The notes beneath the pieces were generated by a model. The model did not search any database. It was not told the DNA's origin and saw only the letters and a program-made list of their open reading frames with translations. From assembly GCF_036662795.1 (NCBI RefSeq), contig NZ_JBAFWZ010000010.1:62001-126000 (forward strand): 64,000 bases of DNA, in the 5' to 3' direction. Numbering within the stretch: position 1 is the stretch's first letter; every line of letters begins with the position of its first letter. The position numbers and the translations under genes were made by a program. Positions 17,386 to 26,085 of the stretch are shown here, piece by piece. The DNA comes from Lysinibacillus_B sp036662795 (GTDB lineage: Bacteria; Bacillota; Bacilli; Bacillales_A; Planococcaceae).

Positions 17386-18395
17386 TTGATGTTCGTGTAG
17401 CGGGTTATAGTTTAGCGGAGATACTAACGGTAGCGCCGACAATCGACGATCAGACAGAAGCCGTGTGTAGAGGGCTGACACTACAAATACAGAACGACAA
17501 GCTACTTAACACCTTGCTAGGAAAAACAGTAGAGCTGTGGAATAACGACAAGCGTTTATTCTTTGGTAGCATATTAAAAAGAGGGTTGGACGAGACGGGG
17601 CAAGCAAGCCTTACGGCGTACGACCCTCTTTTTTATTTTAAAAATAACCCAGACGATTATTACTATAAAAAGAACACAGTTACGGCTAATAAAGTATTCG
17701 AAGACCTAGCTAAAAAGACAGGCGTAAGAATCGCAAAGTTAGCTAATACGAAGGTTGTATTACCCGCTTTGTGGTATCAAAACGGAAACCCCGACGAAAT
17801 AGCTGTAGACGTGCTAGCACGCACAAAGCAGGCTGGCGGTAAAAACTATTGGTTTCGTTTTGACCCCTCTGTAAATAACTTTGGATTGTACCTTTTCGAA
17901 AGGGTTGTACCGAAAGAGGTCTGGGCTTTCCAGGTGGGTGTTAATTTAACGAAGGCTTCATACGAAGAAAGTGCCGAGGAAATCGTAACACAAGTGAAGC
18001 TGGTAAACCGTGAAACAGGTAAGGTTGTAGTGCGAAAACATGATACGAATTATAACCTTTTCGGAAAGCTACAGCATTTTGAAGAAGTGAATAAAGATGA
18101 AGCTGCCAAAATGGAAAGCAAAGCACGTGACCTACTAAGTAAACTTTCGAAGATTAAAGTATCATCGAAAATTGACGGCTTTAACCCTGGTAATATGCCG
18201 ATTTTCTATTCTGGCGACGTAATCTACGTTGAAGAGAAACAGACGGGCATAATAGGCGCTTACCATATTCGGAATGTTACGCAGGAAATATACAGCTCTG
18301 ACTATATCACGGTAGCGATGGACATAGAAAAGAGTGCGTCTATTCCCGAAATCAAGTACGAAGACGCGACTACCAATCCGAACAAGAAAAAGTAA
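17382..18395 (+). CDS. Baseplate hub protein (XkdQ-like, gpD family)
   Basis: A 337-residue protein overlapping the LysM gene by four bases. Its pattern ('EAVCRGLTLQIQND.LL..LLGKTVELWNN..RLFFGSILKRG', then 'TAYDPLFYFKNN') is that of XkdQ/late-control-D hub proteins, which form the trimeric baseplate centre under the tube. The order XkdP-XkdQ-XkdR-XkdS-XkdT is kept. Confidence 0.85.
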   Translation: MIDVRVAGYSLAEILTVAPTIDDQTEAVCRGLTLQIQNDKLLNTLLGKTVELWNNDKRLFFGSILKRGLDETGQASLTAYDPLFYFKNNPDDYYYKKNTVTANKVFEDLAKKTGVRIAKLANTKVVLPALWYQNGNPDEIAVDVLARTKQAGGKNYWFRFDPSVNNFGLYLFERVVPKEVWAFQVGVNLTKASYEESAEEIVTQVKLVNRETGKVVVRKHDTNYNLFGKLQHFEEVNKDEAAKMESKARDLLSKLSKIKVSSKIDGFNPGNMPIFYSGDVIYVEEKQTGIIGAYHIRNVTQEIYSSDYITVAMDIEKSASIPEIKYEDATTNPNKKK

Positions 18396-18407
18396 AGGAG
18401 TTTACGT

Positions 18408-18773
18408 ATGGCAAAAACGAATAACGACGTGGACTTACTTAAGTTAATGAGGGGCGGAAATCGGCCGCAGAACAACAGCTCGAAACCTGGTGGTTTTGGG
18501 CTTTTAGTTGTGAAAGTAATCACTGTGGAGCCAGAAGCTACTTTTGTTTTTGAAGGCGCGAAAATACCTGTAGATATAGATATTTTCGAAGTACCGATAA
18601 GGCTATTACCGCTGGAAGAAGGGGCACGATACTTCGCTCTACCTATCGTCGGAAATGGTACACGCTTTGGGCTTCTCGAAAAAATAGATGGTGAAGGCGT
18701 GAAGGGCACTTTTATTAGCGCAGATAATAAAACAATCGTATTCGATAACGGTCTGATTAAAGAAGTAAAGTAA
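18408..18773 (+). CDS. Phage baseplate-associated protein (XkdR/DUF2577-like)
   Basis: A 121-residue protein in the XkdR position. It has a beta-rich OB-like pattern: 'GFGLLVVKVITVEPEATFVFEGAKIPVD', 'GARYFALPIVGNGTRFGLLEKI'. In PBSX-like phages this small protein completes the hub, possibly as the spike. The start at ATG 18408 has AAAGGAG. The family name is assigned by position and length. Confidence 0.65.
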   Translation: MAKTNNDVDLLKLMRGGNRPQNNSSKPGGFGLLVVKVITVEPEATFVFEGAKIPVDIDIFEVPIRLLPLEEGARYFALPIVGNGTRFGLLEKIDGEGVKGTFISADNKTIVFDNGLIKEVK

Positions 18774-18786
18774 GGGGGCTGGTGCG

Positions 18787-19224
18787 GTGAGTGAGCAAGA
18801 TAAAAGAGTACCTGTCTTTGATTGGGAAAAAGGAGACTTCATACGTGATATGCAAGGTAACGTAAAAACAGTAAGCGGGGCGGAAGCCGTACAGCATATT
18901 ACGATGAAAGCTTTAAACACTATTCGAGGTGTTTATTTAATTTATGCCGACCTTGATAACGAAGACTTACACCACAAATACGGCAGCGACGTGGATCTTG
19001 TTAAAAAGCAGGACATTAGCGACGAAGTGAAGCTCGAAGAAATGAAAAGGGCGATTGTCGAAGCACTAATATACGACCCCTGGATCACGGACGTACTAGA
19101 TGTGGAAGTAAGTAGGTCTTCTTTAGAAGGTCGAAACGAAACAGACGCTGCTTATATGAGCTGTACAATTAAATCGATTTTCGGAGTAGATGTACAGCTG
19201 GAAGGGGTGAGTTTAAATGGTTAG
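18787..19224 (+). CDS. Phage baseplate wedge protein (XkdS/DUF2634-like)
   Basis: A 145-residue gp25-like protein. The line 'PVFDWEKGDFIRDMQGNVKTVSGAEAVQHITMKALNTIRGVYLIY' is the DUF2634/XkdS hallmark. It would form the inner wedge of the baseplate. Start is GTG 18787 after AAGGGGG; its end overlaps the next gene by eight bases. Confidence 0.85.
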   Translation: MSEQDKRVPVFDWEKGDFIRDMQGNVKTVSGAEAVQHITMKALNTIRGVYLIYADLDNEDLHHKYGSDVDLVKKQDISDEVKLEEMKRAIVEALIYDPWITDVLDVEVSRSSLEGRNETDAAYMSCTIKSIFGVDVQLEGVSLNG

Positions 19225-20329
19225 AAAGAAATTTACACCTGTGTTCGAAGAAAACGAAAGTACTATTCGTGATCGTGTACTTTCAAGGGTAGACGATTCC
19301 TGGAGAAAAGAGCCAGGCGACTTTGTGTATGACACAGTAGCGACGGTCCCAGAAGAAATTAAGCAGCTGCAAGTTAATCAGGACACCATTTTAAAAAACG
19401 GCCACGCACAATACGCAGAAGAAGAGTACCTGGACTTACTACTTGCGGAAGTAGGACTAAAGCGAAACGCTGCTACTACAAATAAGCGCACATTAAGTGT
19501 CACAGCTGACGCAGGGGTGCGTATCGAAGCTGGACATACAGCCAGCGCTATTATTACAGACAGCAGTACAGGGGACCCTATCGAGTACACTGTCGATGTG
19601 CTAACCGAGTTCGCAACAAACAGTACGCTTAACGTGAATATTACAGCGTTAGAGCCTGGTACTATGGCGAATCTAGCAACAGGTACGGAAATTACGTTTG
19701 TGCCGCCTATCGCTGGGATACGGTCAATTGTCGATCTAGGTACTTACGAAAAAGGTACAGACAAAGAGACCGACGAATCGGCTTACGCACGTTACGAGTT
19801 TAAAGTAAACAACCCCGACACAGGCGGTAATAAAAACGACTATCGTACCTGGGTTTTAGGTGTAGCGGGCGTCGGTGACTGTCGGGTTATCCCACGCTGG
19901 AACGGCAACAATACCGTGAAAGTCGTCATTGTAGATGCAGAGAAAAAGCCAGCCTCACCTTCCTTAGTAGAAGCCGTACAAACATATTTAGATCCTGGAA
20001 GTACAGGGCTAGGTGAAGGAAAGGCACCATGTGGGGCACAAGTTACGGTTGTATCTGCTACGGCGTTAGAAGTTAATATTTCGGCTAACGTGACTTATAC
20101 GGCGGGCTATGATCCAGCGGCAGTAAAAAAAGCGTTCGAAGCAATGTCAGCCGAGTACATTACGTCACTAGCGTTCACTGACACGCCGTTAGTCTACAAC
20201 AAAGAAGGAGCATTATTAATTAGCACACCTGGTGTAAGTAACTACAGTGACTTGTTAATTAACGGTGCTACGGCGGACATTTCCCCAGCTGTAGACCAGG
20301 TGTGCGTACTAGGGACGGTGACGATCTAA
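19217..20329 (+). CDS. Baseplate J-like wedge protein (XkdT-like)
   Basis: A 370-residue gpJ family protein. The central 'ALEPGTMANLATGTEITFVPPIAGI' and 'KGTDKETDESAYARYEFKVNNPDTGGNKNDYRTWVLGV' stretches are diagnostic for baseplate J. It links the hub to the fibres. It overlaps both neighbours, indicating translational coupling of the baseplate genes. Confidence 0.93.
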   Translation: MVRKKFTPVFEENESTIRDRVLSRVDDSWRKEPGDFVYDTVATVPEEIKQLQVNQDTILKNGHAQYAEEEYLDLLLAEVGLKRNAATTNKRTLSVTADAGVRIEAGHTASAIITDSSTGDPIEYTVDVLTEFATNSTLNVNITALEPGTMANLATGTEITFVPPIAGIRSIVDLGTYEKGTDKETDESAYARYEFKVNNPDTGGNKNDYRTWVLGVAGVGDCRVIPRWNGNNTVKVVIVDAEKKPASPSLVEAVQTYLDPGSTGLGEGKAPCGAQVTVVSATALEVNISANVTYTAGYDPAAVKKAFEAMSAEYITSLAFTDTPLVYNKEGALLISTPGVSNYSDLLINGATADISPAVDQVCVLGTVTI

Positions 20330-20895
20330 TGGCCATGAGCGAACGAGCGCAGCGTATGGTAGACGGTGGGCCAGACTACTATCAAGAATCTTTTCTATAT
20401 AAGGACATACAAAGTTCCATAGCTACGGAGCTGGACAATGTAGACGCTACGAACGAGGAAATACGAAAGCAACTGCGAATTTTAACGGCTACATGGGGCC
20501 TTAAATATTGGGAAGAAAAATTAAAAATCCCTACTAATGAAGCGGACAGTTACGACATACGCCGTAGTCGCGTATTGTCTAAATGGCGAGGCTTCGGGCA
20601 ATTTTCCGCAGCGTTAATCGAATCGGTGGCGGAAGCGTTTAGCGGGGGCGACGTTAACGTAACAGTAGATATTCCGAAAGGATCAATTATTGTGAAGTTC
20701 GTAGGTAAGTACGGCGTGCCACCTAACTTAGACGATCTAAAAGCGGTGATTGATAATATTGTTCACGCACACCTGGGAGTAGAGTACGAGTTCTCATTCC
20801 TAACTTGGGATCAGACGGATGCTCTTAATTTAACCTGGGATCAGATGGACGCTCTTAATTTGACATGGGACGAATTCGAAACATACAAACCTTAA
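20329..20895 (+). CDS. Baseplate protein (XkdU/DUF2313-like) with repeated C-terminus
   Basis: A 188-residue protein starting at ATG 20329, which overlaps the stop of baseplate J by one base. The N-terminal 'SERAQRMV' and the 'ATWGLKYWEEKLKI' and 'RRSRVLSKWRGFGQF' segments are typical of XkdU/YmfQ. The last 25 residues consist of 10-residue repeats (TWDQ.DALNL), a common ending in this family which probably docks a fibre. Confidence 0.85.
   Translation: MAMSERAQRMVDGGPDYYQESFLYKDIQSSIATELDNVDATNEEIRKQLRILTATWGLKYWEEKLKIPTNEADSYDIRRSRVLSKWRGFGQFSAALIESVAEAFSGGDVNVTVDIPKGSIIVKFVGKYGVPPNLDDLKAVIDNIVHAHLGVEYEFSFLTWDQTDALNLTWDQMDALNLTWDEFETYKP
20801..20877 (+). repeat. 30-bp tandem repeat at the end of the XkdU-like gene
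   Basis: Units at 20801-20830 and 20831-20860 differ at only a few bases; a partial third follows to 20877. Each encodes LTWDQ(T/M)DALN. Confidence 0.88.
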
Positions 20896-20907
20896 GGGGG
20901 TTAGAAA

Positions 20908-21393
20908 ATGCCAACATATACAGATAATTTACAGTTGCCTATACCTTTAGGGAACGAAAATAATACACGGGCTGCGCTACTGTCTTTAATACAAAAGATT
21001 GATGAAGCGGCTGCGAGTAAGGTAGAAGCTGAAAAGCATGAGGCGGATTACGTAAAGCACCCAGGCTACGCCGTAGCAACGAACGTAGGCAACGCATACG
21101 CCGTAACCTTGACGCCAGCGCCTACAGAGTTAGTCGACGGTATGGCAATAGCCTTTAAAGCACCAGCTGCAAACACGGGCGCTGCAACATTAAACGTCAA
21201 TAGCCTGGGAGCTGTAGCATTAACAGTGGACGGTGAAGCCCTGGAAGCAGACACCCTAAAGGCTGGGGGAATTTACCCGTTTCGCTACAACGCGACAACT
21301 ACAAATTTTACCTTACAGTCTAAAGGGGGTGGGTTAGCTGCCGCCGACGTAGCGAGCTTACGCGAAGACATTAACACCCTTATTTTGATGTAA
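20908..21393 (+). CDS. Phage tail fibre-like protein
   Basis: A 161-residue protein. It starts 'MPTYTDNLQLPIPLGNEN', an entry often seen in proteins that attach to the baseplate, and its middle ('DGMAIAFKAPAANTGAATLNVNSLGA') is a repetitive beta-motif frequent in tail fibre shafts. A probable short fibre or fibre adaptor; its receptor is unknown. Confidence 0.65.
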   Translation: MPTYTDNLQLPIPLGNENNTRAALLSLIQKIDEAAASKVEAEKHEADYVKHPGYAVATNVGNAYAVTLTPAPTELVDGMAIAFKAPAANTGAATLNVNSLGAVALTVDGEALEADTLKAGGIYPFRYNATTTNFTLQSKGGGLAAADVASLREDINTLILM

Positions 21394-21409
21394 AGGATGG
21401 TGATAACAA

Positions 21410-23377
21410 ATGCCACAAGTAATACTAAATAGGACAAATACGTCTTGGTATGACGTGTTCGTAGATAGTCCGTACCCTAATAATAACCGATCGACTGTCG
21501 GGAATTTGACCGTAGGGAAACAAAGTAGTAACCCCGTACACGAATACGAATCGCTTATAAACGTAGACTTAGGGCTTATCCCAAACGGTGCGGTTATTAC
21601 TAAAGCTAGTTTATACATTCCCCCAGAGTCAAACGCCGGTGGTAGCTTTTTAGTAGACGTGCACGCAATAAAAGAACCGTACGACTACAAGACTGTAACC
21701 TGGAACACGAAACCCACATATGATCCGACTATAGTAGTAACATTTTTGCGTGAAGCGTCTAGCTCAATAAAGTACACAGTTGACGTAACTAGCATTGTAC
21801 AAGAAATGGTTAACGGTACAGCTTTCGGTATTTTGTTAAAAGGGAACGAAAGCGCCGCGTTCGCAGGTAATTTCGCGGGAACCAGAAGCACCGCAAGTGC
21901 AGGATTCCCGCAGCTAACGATTGACTACGAAATACCGACCATAGACAAAAAGCAGGTAGAAACTATAGACGCAGCGCAATTACGTTCTTTAGGCGTGGGC
22001 GGGGTTGCAACAGACTCGATACCTATTACCTTCCCATCGAGTATACAACCTGGGGACGTTTCGGTAATTGCATTTAGTACGATAGGCGACGTAGTTGTGA
22101 CATTACCCAGCGGCTACACTTTGCTAGAAAACGTAGTAGTTAACACGAACAAGCGTATAGTAATAGCTTATGCTAGGTTACAAGGGACCGAGAAGGACGC
22201 ACTTATAACGCTTTCCGCTGCAGCCGTAGCTTTCGGTAACGCTACAGTATACCGTAATGTAAAAGACGTAATAAGCACGGGGGCGCCGCGTTATTCTAAT
22301 AGTAATGCAGCAACGCCCGCACCGTTTAGCGGCATACCTAAAGGTAGTTTACTGTTATTAAATGCTATAGCGTATGTCTCAAACATGAATTTCACGACAC
22401 CGCCGAACTATGAACGCGTGGTGTTAAATTTTAACACGTCACAACCACTAACCACAGTTTGCTACCACCGCTACACATACGCCAAGACGTCATACGAGCT
22501 AGTTGACATGCAAGTCATAATGGCAAGCCAGCAGCACGGTGCGGGGCACATGTTAGCATTAGTACCCGTCACCAATGAAGCCCCTGCGATCGACGGAAAA
22601 GACGAGTACCTGGGAGCCTTCGACGTAGCGCTTACGAAGCAGTACACCGTAACCGACATAGAGGGCGACGGGGTTACGATTAACGAGAAGTTAAACGGGG
22701 TACTTATACGATCGCGTAACGCAGCGGGTACGCATACCCTGGACTTATCGCTACAGTGGGACGCATTAACTTTAGGTAAGCACACGATCACGATTGAAGC
22801 GAACGACATTTACGTGAACCCACCGCACCAACCAACGATACGTACGTGGACGTTTACCAAGCTGCTACCAATCAAACCGAAAACGCCGCAGATCGTTAGC
22901 GGGCTGGGGGACGTGGTGGCGAAGTTTACAGCGTATAAAAATGCACTAGCTGCTAAAGTCGGCGGCGTACCTGGTGACACGTTAGAAGAGTTAATTGCGA
23001 AGCTGGGAACAATGAAAAAGTATGTAAGTGGTACGGTTATGGGTAGCGCAGACGTACGTGTATTTGAGTATGCTAACGGTGGCGGTACTACTAACACCTA
23101 CTACGCTACGGTTAATGACTTACCTTTCAAACCAGCCGTTATACTATTTAAAGGTGCTAAGGGGGCGTATGACTATCGCTTAGTATACACAGAAAAACAC
23201 CCGGCAGGCTCATTGTACAAAGTGCCTACCGTTATGTACGCAGAATCTACGGGGTCCACAACCGGTGCAGGTATTCAATTTAAGGGGCATACCCAAAGTG
23301 CCATTGTAACGGACAAGATGTTTACGTTGCCGGTAGGGATTAGCGGTATAACATGGGAATGGGAAGCATGGGGGTGA
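21410..23377 (+). CDS. Large phage tail fibre/adhesin with DNRLRE-like domain
   Basis: A 655-residue protein. Residues 1-175 read as a DNRLRE/CBM96-like carbohydrate-binding beta-sandwich ('NLTVGKQSSNPVHEYESLINVDLGLIPNGAVITKASLYI' and 'VTWNTKP', 'VDVTSIVQEMVNGT'). The middle has further beta domains and the end is Gly-rich ('YANGGGTTNTYYATVNDLPFKPA'). Position after XkdU suggests the receptor-binding fibre. No signal peptide, catalytic triad or membrane segment is seen. GC-rich codons such as ACG and GTA are common here. Confidence 0.7.
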   Translation: MPQVILNRTNTSWYDVFVDSPYPNNNRSTVGNLTVGKQSSNPVHEYESLINVDLGLIPNGAVITKASLYIPPESNAGGSFLVDVHAIKEPYDYKTVTWNTKPTYDPTIVVTFLREASSSIKYTVDVTSIVQEMVNGTAFGILLKGNESAAFAGNFAGTRSTASAGFPQLTIDYEIPTIDKKQVETIDAAQLRSLGVGGVATDSIPITFPSSIQPGDVSVIAFSTIGDVVVTLPSGYTLLENVVVNTNKRIVIAYARLQGTEKDALITLSAAAVAFGNATVYRNVKDVISTGAPRYSNSNAATPAPFSGIPKGSLLLLNAIAYVSNMNFTTPPNYERVVLNFNTSQPLTTVCYHRYTYAKTSYELVDMQVIMASQQHGAGHMLALVPVTNEAPAIDGKDEYLGAFDVALTKQYTVTDIEGDGVTINEKLNGVLIRSRNAAGTHTLDLSLQWDALTLGKHTITIEANDIYVNPPHQPTIRTWTFTKLLPIKPKTPQIVSGLGDVVAKFTAYKNALAAKVGGVPGDTLEELIAKLGTMKKYVSGTVMGSADVRVFEYANGGGTTNTYYATVNDLPFKPAVILFKGAKGAYDYRLVYTEKHPAGSLYKVPTVMYAESTGSTTGAGIQFKGHTQSAIVTDKMFTLPVGISGITWEWEAWG

Positions 23378-23381
23378 TCGA

Positions 23382-23762
23382 ATGTATAAAGTAATGAAAA
23401 TTTACTACCGTAAGGACACGGGCGAACTTATATGGAACGCTGGGTATAACTATCATGTGGACGTTAATTTTGATAAGGACTACGAAGCTGTTTTACCGCT
23501 GAATCAATACGAAAAGGGCGTTATCGGGTTAATCGTATTAACTGACGGCAAATACTCGCAAGATTTCGCTGAATGTTCGTCGTATAAAGTGGATATAGCA
23601 ACAAAATCACTAATATTTAGTTATCCCGATCCGAATCAACCAGAAGTAGAGCAGCCGCATCAACAGCCTTTAAGTGAGCAAATTAGAGCATTAGAAGAAT
23701 CGAATGCAACGTACATGATTGATTTAGATTATAGGTTGTCGTCAATTGAATTAGGACTATAA
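23382..23762 (+). CDS. Phage tail protein, XkdW-like position, unknown function
   Basis: A 126-residue protein four bases after the fibre gene, with GGGGGTGATCGA before the ATG. The first 90 residues are aromatic and beta-rich; the end is a Pro/Gln linker and a helix that could be a trimerisation coil. In PBSX the XkdW gene occupies the same slot. A fibre-associated chaperone is one option; no motif settles it. Confidence 0.55.
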   Translation: MYKVMKIYYRKDTGELIWNAGYNYHVDVNFDKDYEAVLPLNQYEKGVIGLIVLTDGKYSQDFAECSSYKVDIATKSLIFSYPDPNQPEVEQPHQQPLSEQIRALEESNATYMIDLDYRLSSIELGL

Positions 23763-23783
23763 AACAAAGAGGAGATTGGTAAT

Positions 23784-23933
23784 ATGACATACACATATTG
23801 TAAAAAAGTAATTGCTAACGGCACGTTTGGGACTAAAGAGGAGATGCTAGTAAAACTCGATGTGTTTCTACTGAATAATCGAATTACGCAAGAACAATAT
23901 AATGAATTAACTGGATTGGTAAACGCAGCATAA
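23784..23933 (+). CDS. XkdX-like small phage protein
   Basis: A 49-residue ORF with an AAAGAGGAG site and ATG at 23784. Sequence features (CKKVIANGTF, then 'ITQEQYNELTGLV') match the XkdX group, tiny proteins found between fibres and the lysis cassette in PBSX-like phages. A terminator follows. Confidence 0.75.
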   Translation: MTYTYCKKVIANGTFGTKEEMLVKLDVFLLNNRITQEQYNELTGLVNAA

Positions 23934-23952
23934 GCTAGCGTTATTTTTTATG

Positions 23953-23979
23953 CCCTCTACGGTTTTCGTAGGGGGTTTT
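23953..23979 (+). terminator. Terminator between tail and lysis genes
   Basis: CCCTCTACG pairs with CGTAGGGGG (one T-G) over a GTTTT loop and is followed by four T. Confidence 0.8.
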
Positions 23980-24003
23980 ATTAATTTAAAAGGACGTGGT
24001 CGG

Positions 24004-24498
24004 ATGAATTTTATTAAAGAGTACTTCCAGCTGTTAGTAGCAAACCCTACAGCTGGAGTGATCGGTACAGGTATTTTAGGTGTTTTAAATTTCCTTTATG
24101 GGACAGGCATTACCCTAACGGTCATGACGATTTTTGCTACAGTTTTAGCATTAGATTGGTTAGCAGGACGCGCAGCTGCTAAAAAAGATGGATCGTATGC
24201 GAGTGAGTACGGCGTAAACGGAGCCTATCGTACCTCGTTTATCTTAATCATTTTAGCGTTGGCTTATCGAGTAGATACGACGTTAGGGCTTCCTTATTTA
24301 TCTTTCTTTTATCTTATAGGGAACTTCGGTTTGCCAATGTGGCGAAGTATGACAGCGAATGTCTACCGTGCTGGATGGGAAGTATGGATTCCGCAAAGAG
24401 TACTGAATCGGGTAGCTGACGAAATCGAACACAAAACGGCACGAGCAAACAAACGTCTGGAAGAACGTCGGAAGTATGGGGGCGCAGATAATGAATAA
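24004..24498 (+). CDS. Phage holin (Bacteriophage_holin_4 / toxin-secretion holin type)
   Basis: A 164-residue membrane protein with three to four hydrophobic segments (about residues 15-35, 38-55, 80-98, 100-118), a 'LDWLAGRAAAKKDG' loop typical of this holin family and a charged C-terminal helix. It permeabilises the membrane so that the endolysin can reach the wall. ATG 24004 follows AGGACGTGG; an earlier in-frame start inside the terminator is not used. It overlaps the endolysin by eight bases. Confidence 0.85.
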   Translation: MNFIKEYFQLLVANPTAGVIGTGILGVLNFLYGTGITLTVMTIFATVLALDWLAGRAAAKKDGSYASEYGVNGAYRTSFILIILALAYRVDTTLGLPYLSFFYLIGNFGLPMWRSMTANVYRAGWEVWIPQRVLNRVADEIEHKTARANKRLEERRKYGGADNE

Positions 24499-25330
24499 AA
24501 TTTTGATTGCTCTAGATGATGGTCACGGCACAGAAACACCAGGAAAACGAACGCCGTATATTTCAGAAATCGGGCGTCACATTAAAGAGAATGAATTTAA
24601 TAAGCACGTAGTCAACCTTTTAGCCGCAGAATTAACACGCTGCGGCTTTGGTGTTTTATTAGTCGCACCAACTGACGCAGACACACCTTTAGCGGTACGT
24701 GTTAAGAAAGCGAACGATGCAGGGGCAGACGCGTATGTGGCAATTCATTATGACGGTTTCGATGGTAAGTTTGACGGGTACGATCCAGAAGGAAATACCG
24801 TTTTCTACAGTACAGGATCGACTAAAGGGAAAAAACTGGCGGAATGTATCGGAGAGTTTCTAAAGCAAGGTACTACGCAACGATGGCGTGGCGTTAAGTC
24901 TGCGAATTACTACGTACTAAAACATACGAAAATGCCTGCGATCCTTTCGGAAAATGGTTTCATGGACAACAAGCGGGAAGCTTTATTGATGATTGATATG
25001 ACGTTCCAGCTGGAAGTCGCCCAGGAGCACGCGAAAGGTATCTGCAAATATTTCGGAGTAAAATACGTCGCAGCGGGTACACAAAAACCTTTAACTAACA
25101 AGCCAGCTACGGCTACACCGAACGCCGTAATGGGGACTGTCAAAGTGATAGTCGATAAGCTGAATTATTATGACGGTCCTCGCTGGACGAAGCCTGTGGG
25201 TACTGTCCGTAAAGACACGATCTTAACCGTAGTAGGCAAGGAATTAGTAGAAGGTGTGTATCAGTATAAACTTAAAAGCGGCACATACATTACGGCGTCA
25301 CCTAAATTCGTAAAATTCACCGCAAAATAA
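24491..25330 (+). CDS. Endolysin: N-acetylmuramoyl-L-alanine amidase (Amidase_3)
   Basis: A 279-residue enzyme. The N-terminal ~185 residues form an Amidase_3 domain with zinc ligands visible in DDGHG (His9), the early Glu in 'IKENEFN', the His in 'VAIHYDG' and the catalytic Glu in 'ILSENGFM'. The C-terminal ~70 residues ('VIVDKLNYYDGPRWTKPVGTVRKDTILTV') look like an SH3-type wall-binding domain. It cleaves the bond between MurNAc and the L-Ala of the stem peptide. No signal peptide, as expected with a holin. GGGGGCG precedes ATG 24491. Confidence 0.93.
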   Translation: MNKILIALDDGHGTETPGKRTPYISEIGRHIKENEFNKHVVNLLAAELTRCGFGVLLVAPTDADTPLAVRVKKANDAGADAYVAIHYDGFDGKFDGYDPEGNTVFYSTGSTKGKKLAECIGEFLKQGTTQRWRGVKSANYYVLKHTKMPAILSENGFMDNKREALLMIDMTFQLEVAQEHAKGICKYFGVKYVAAGTQKPLTNKPATATPNAVMGTVKVIVDKLNYYDGPRWTKPVGTVRKDTILTVVGKELVEGVYQYKLKSGTYITASPKFVKFTAK

Positions 25331-25339
25331 CTTTTTTGT

Positions 25340-25370
25340 CTGCTGCCTTTTGGTAGCAGGCTTTTTTATT
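25340..25370 (+). terminator. Terminator after the endolysin gene
   Basis: CTGCTGCC pairs with GGTAGCAG over TTTT, then a run of six T after GC. It ends the late operon. Confidence 0.85.
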
Positions 25371-25443
25371 TTGGTTGAAACAATTTACGCCGTACGCCGT
25401 ATATATTAAAATGAATGTAAATTATGGAAGGGTAGGTAATATT

Positions 25444-25803
25444 ATGCGTAGTATGAAACTCGAAATAATCAAAGGCGTTCCTGGTATTCAAGGGAAGAAT
25501 GTCAGTATGTTTAAAACGAAAACACCAGGGCTTGTTAAATTCCAGGCAGGCCTTAGCTTACAAGTAAAAAAGACAATTACGAGTATCGAATGGGAGCACA
25601 AGGAAGGACGTAGCGCTGGTAAAGCAGCGGTAGGCGCTATCGGCGGCGGTCTACTTGCGGGTCCTATCGGATTAATCGCTGGGGCAGCCGTGGGTGGTAA
25701 GAAAAACGAAGTATCTACAGCTGTCATTAACCTGGATGATGGAAGTCAGTTAATGGTACGAATGTCGGCAAAAGAATACGAAGCACTCTCCAGCTGGCTA
25801 TAA
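25444..25803 (+). CDS. Unknown prophage end-gene with glycine-rich hydrophobic segment
   Basis: A 119-residue protein after the lysis cassette, separately transcribed. Residues about 60-85 form a Gly/Ala hydrophobic stretch ('AAVGAIGGGLLAGPIGLIAGAAVGG') like a glycine zipper or membrane hairpin, flanked by two beta-type parts that look like a small PH-like or DUF unit. ATG 25444 has GAAGGGTAGG. Genes in this position are often morons expressed in the lysogen. No function can be assigned. Confidence 0.6.
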   Translation: MRSMKLEIIKGVPGIQGKNVSMFKTKTPGLVKFQAGLSLQVKKTITSIEWEHKEGRSAGKAAVGAIGGGLLAGPIGLIAGAAVGGKKNEVSTAVINLDDGSQLMVRMSAKEYEALSSWL

Positions 25804-25813
25804 CTTAAAACAC

Positions 25814-25849
25814 TATTAATAGTATTAATACTATTAATACTATTAATAA
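25814..25849 (+). repeat. Four tandem 9-bp iterons TATTAATAN
   Basis: TATTAATAG, TATTAATAC, TATTAATAC, TATTAATAA follow head to tail without a gap (25814-22, 23-31, 32-40, 41-49). A single copy lies at 37-45. They precede a gene for a small ribbon-helix-helix-like protein and may be its operator, or part of a replication or segregation site. Confidence 0.75.
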
Positions 25850-26085
25850 TTATAATAAATACTATATATAATAAATAATAATAATATTTATTTTTATAAT
25901 ATATAATATAGTATTTTTAATTAGGGGGTACTTTTCTTTTTCTTTTGTTGCTGGAATTCTTTTTACTTATGTTACCCCCTCTTATAAAAAATGAAATTAT
26001 ATATTCTTTGTTATAATTCGTTATTTCTTTACTTCTTTATTTATTTATGATAGATTTAGGGTATCATAATTTTAGGGGTGGCGTT
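25850..26085 (+). promoter_or_regulatory. AT-rich non-coding region with a TATAAT before the RHH-like gene
   Basis: Almost pure A/T to 25920. AGGGGGTA (25923-25930) and TACCCCCT (25973-25980) form a perfect 8-bp inverted repeat with a 42-base loop. A consensus TATAAT lies at 26012-26017, with no good -35 box. No gene is seen. Confidence 0.45.

Noticed and set aside
25814..25900. CRISPR-like array in the A/T repeats at the phage end
   Set aside because: Units are 9 bp and contiguous, with no spacers; no cas genes. Better called iterons.
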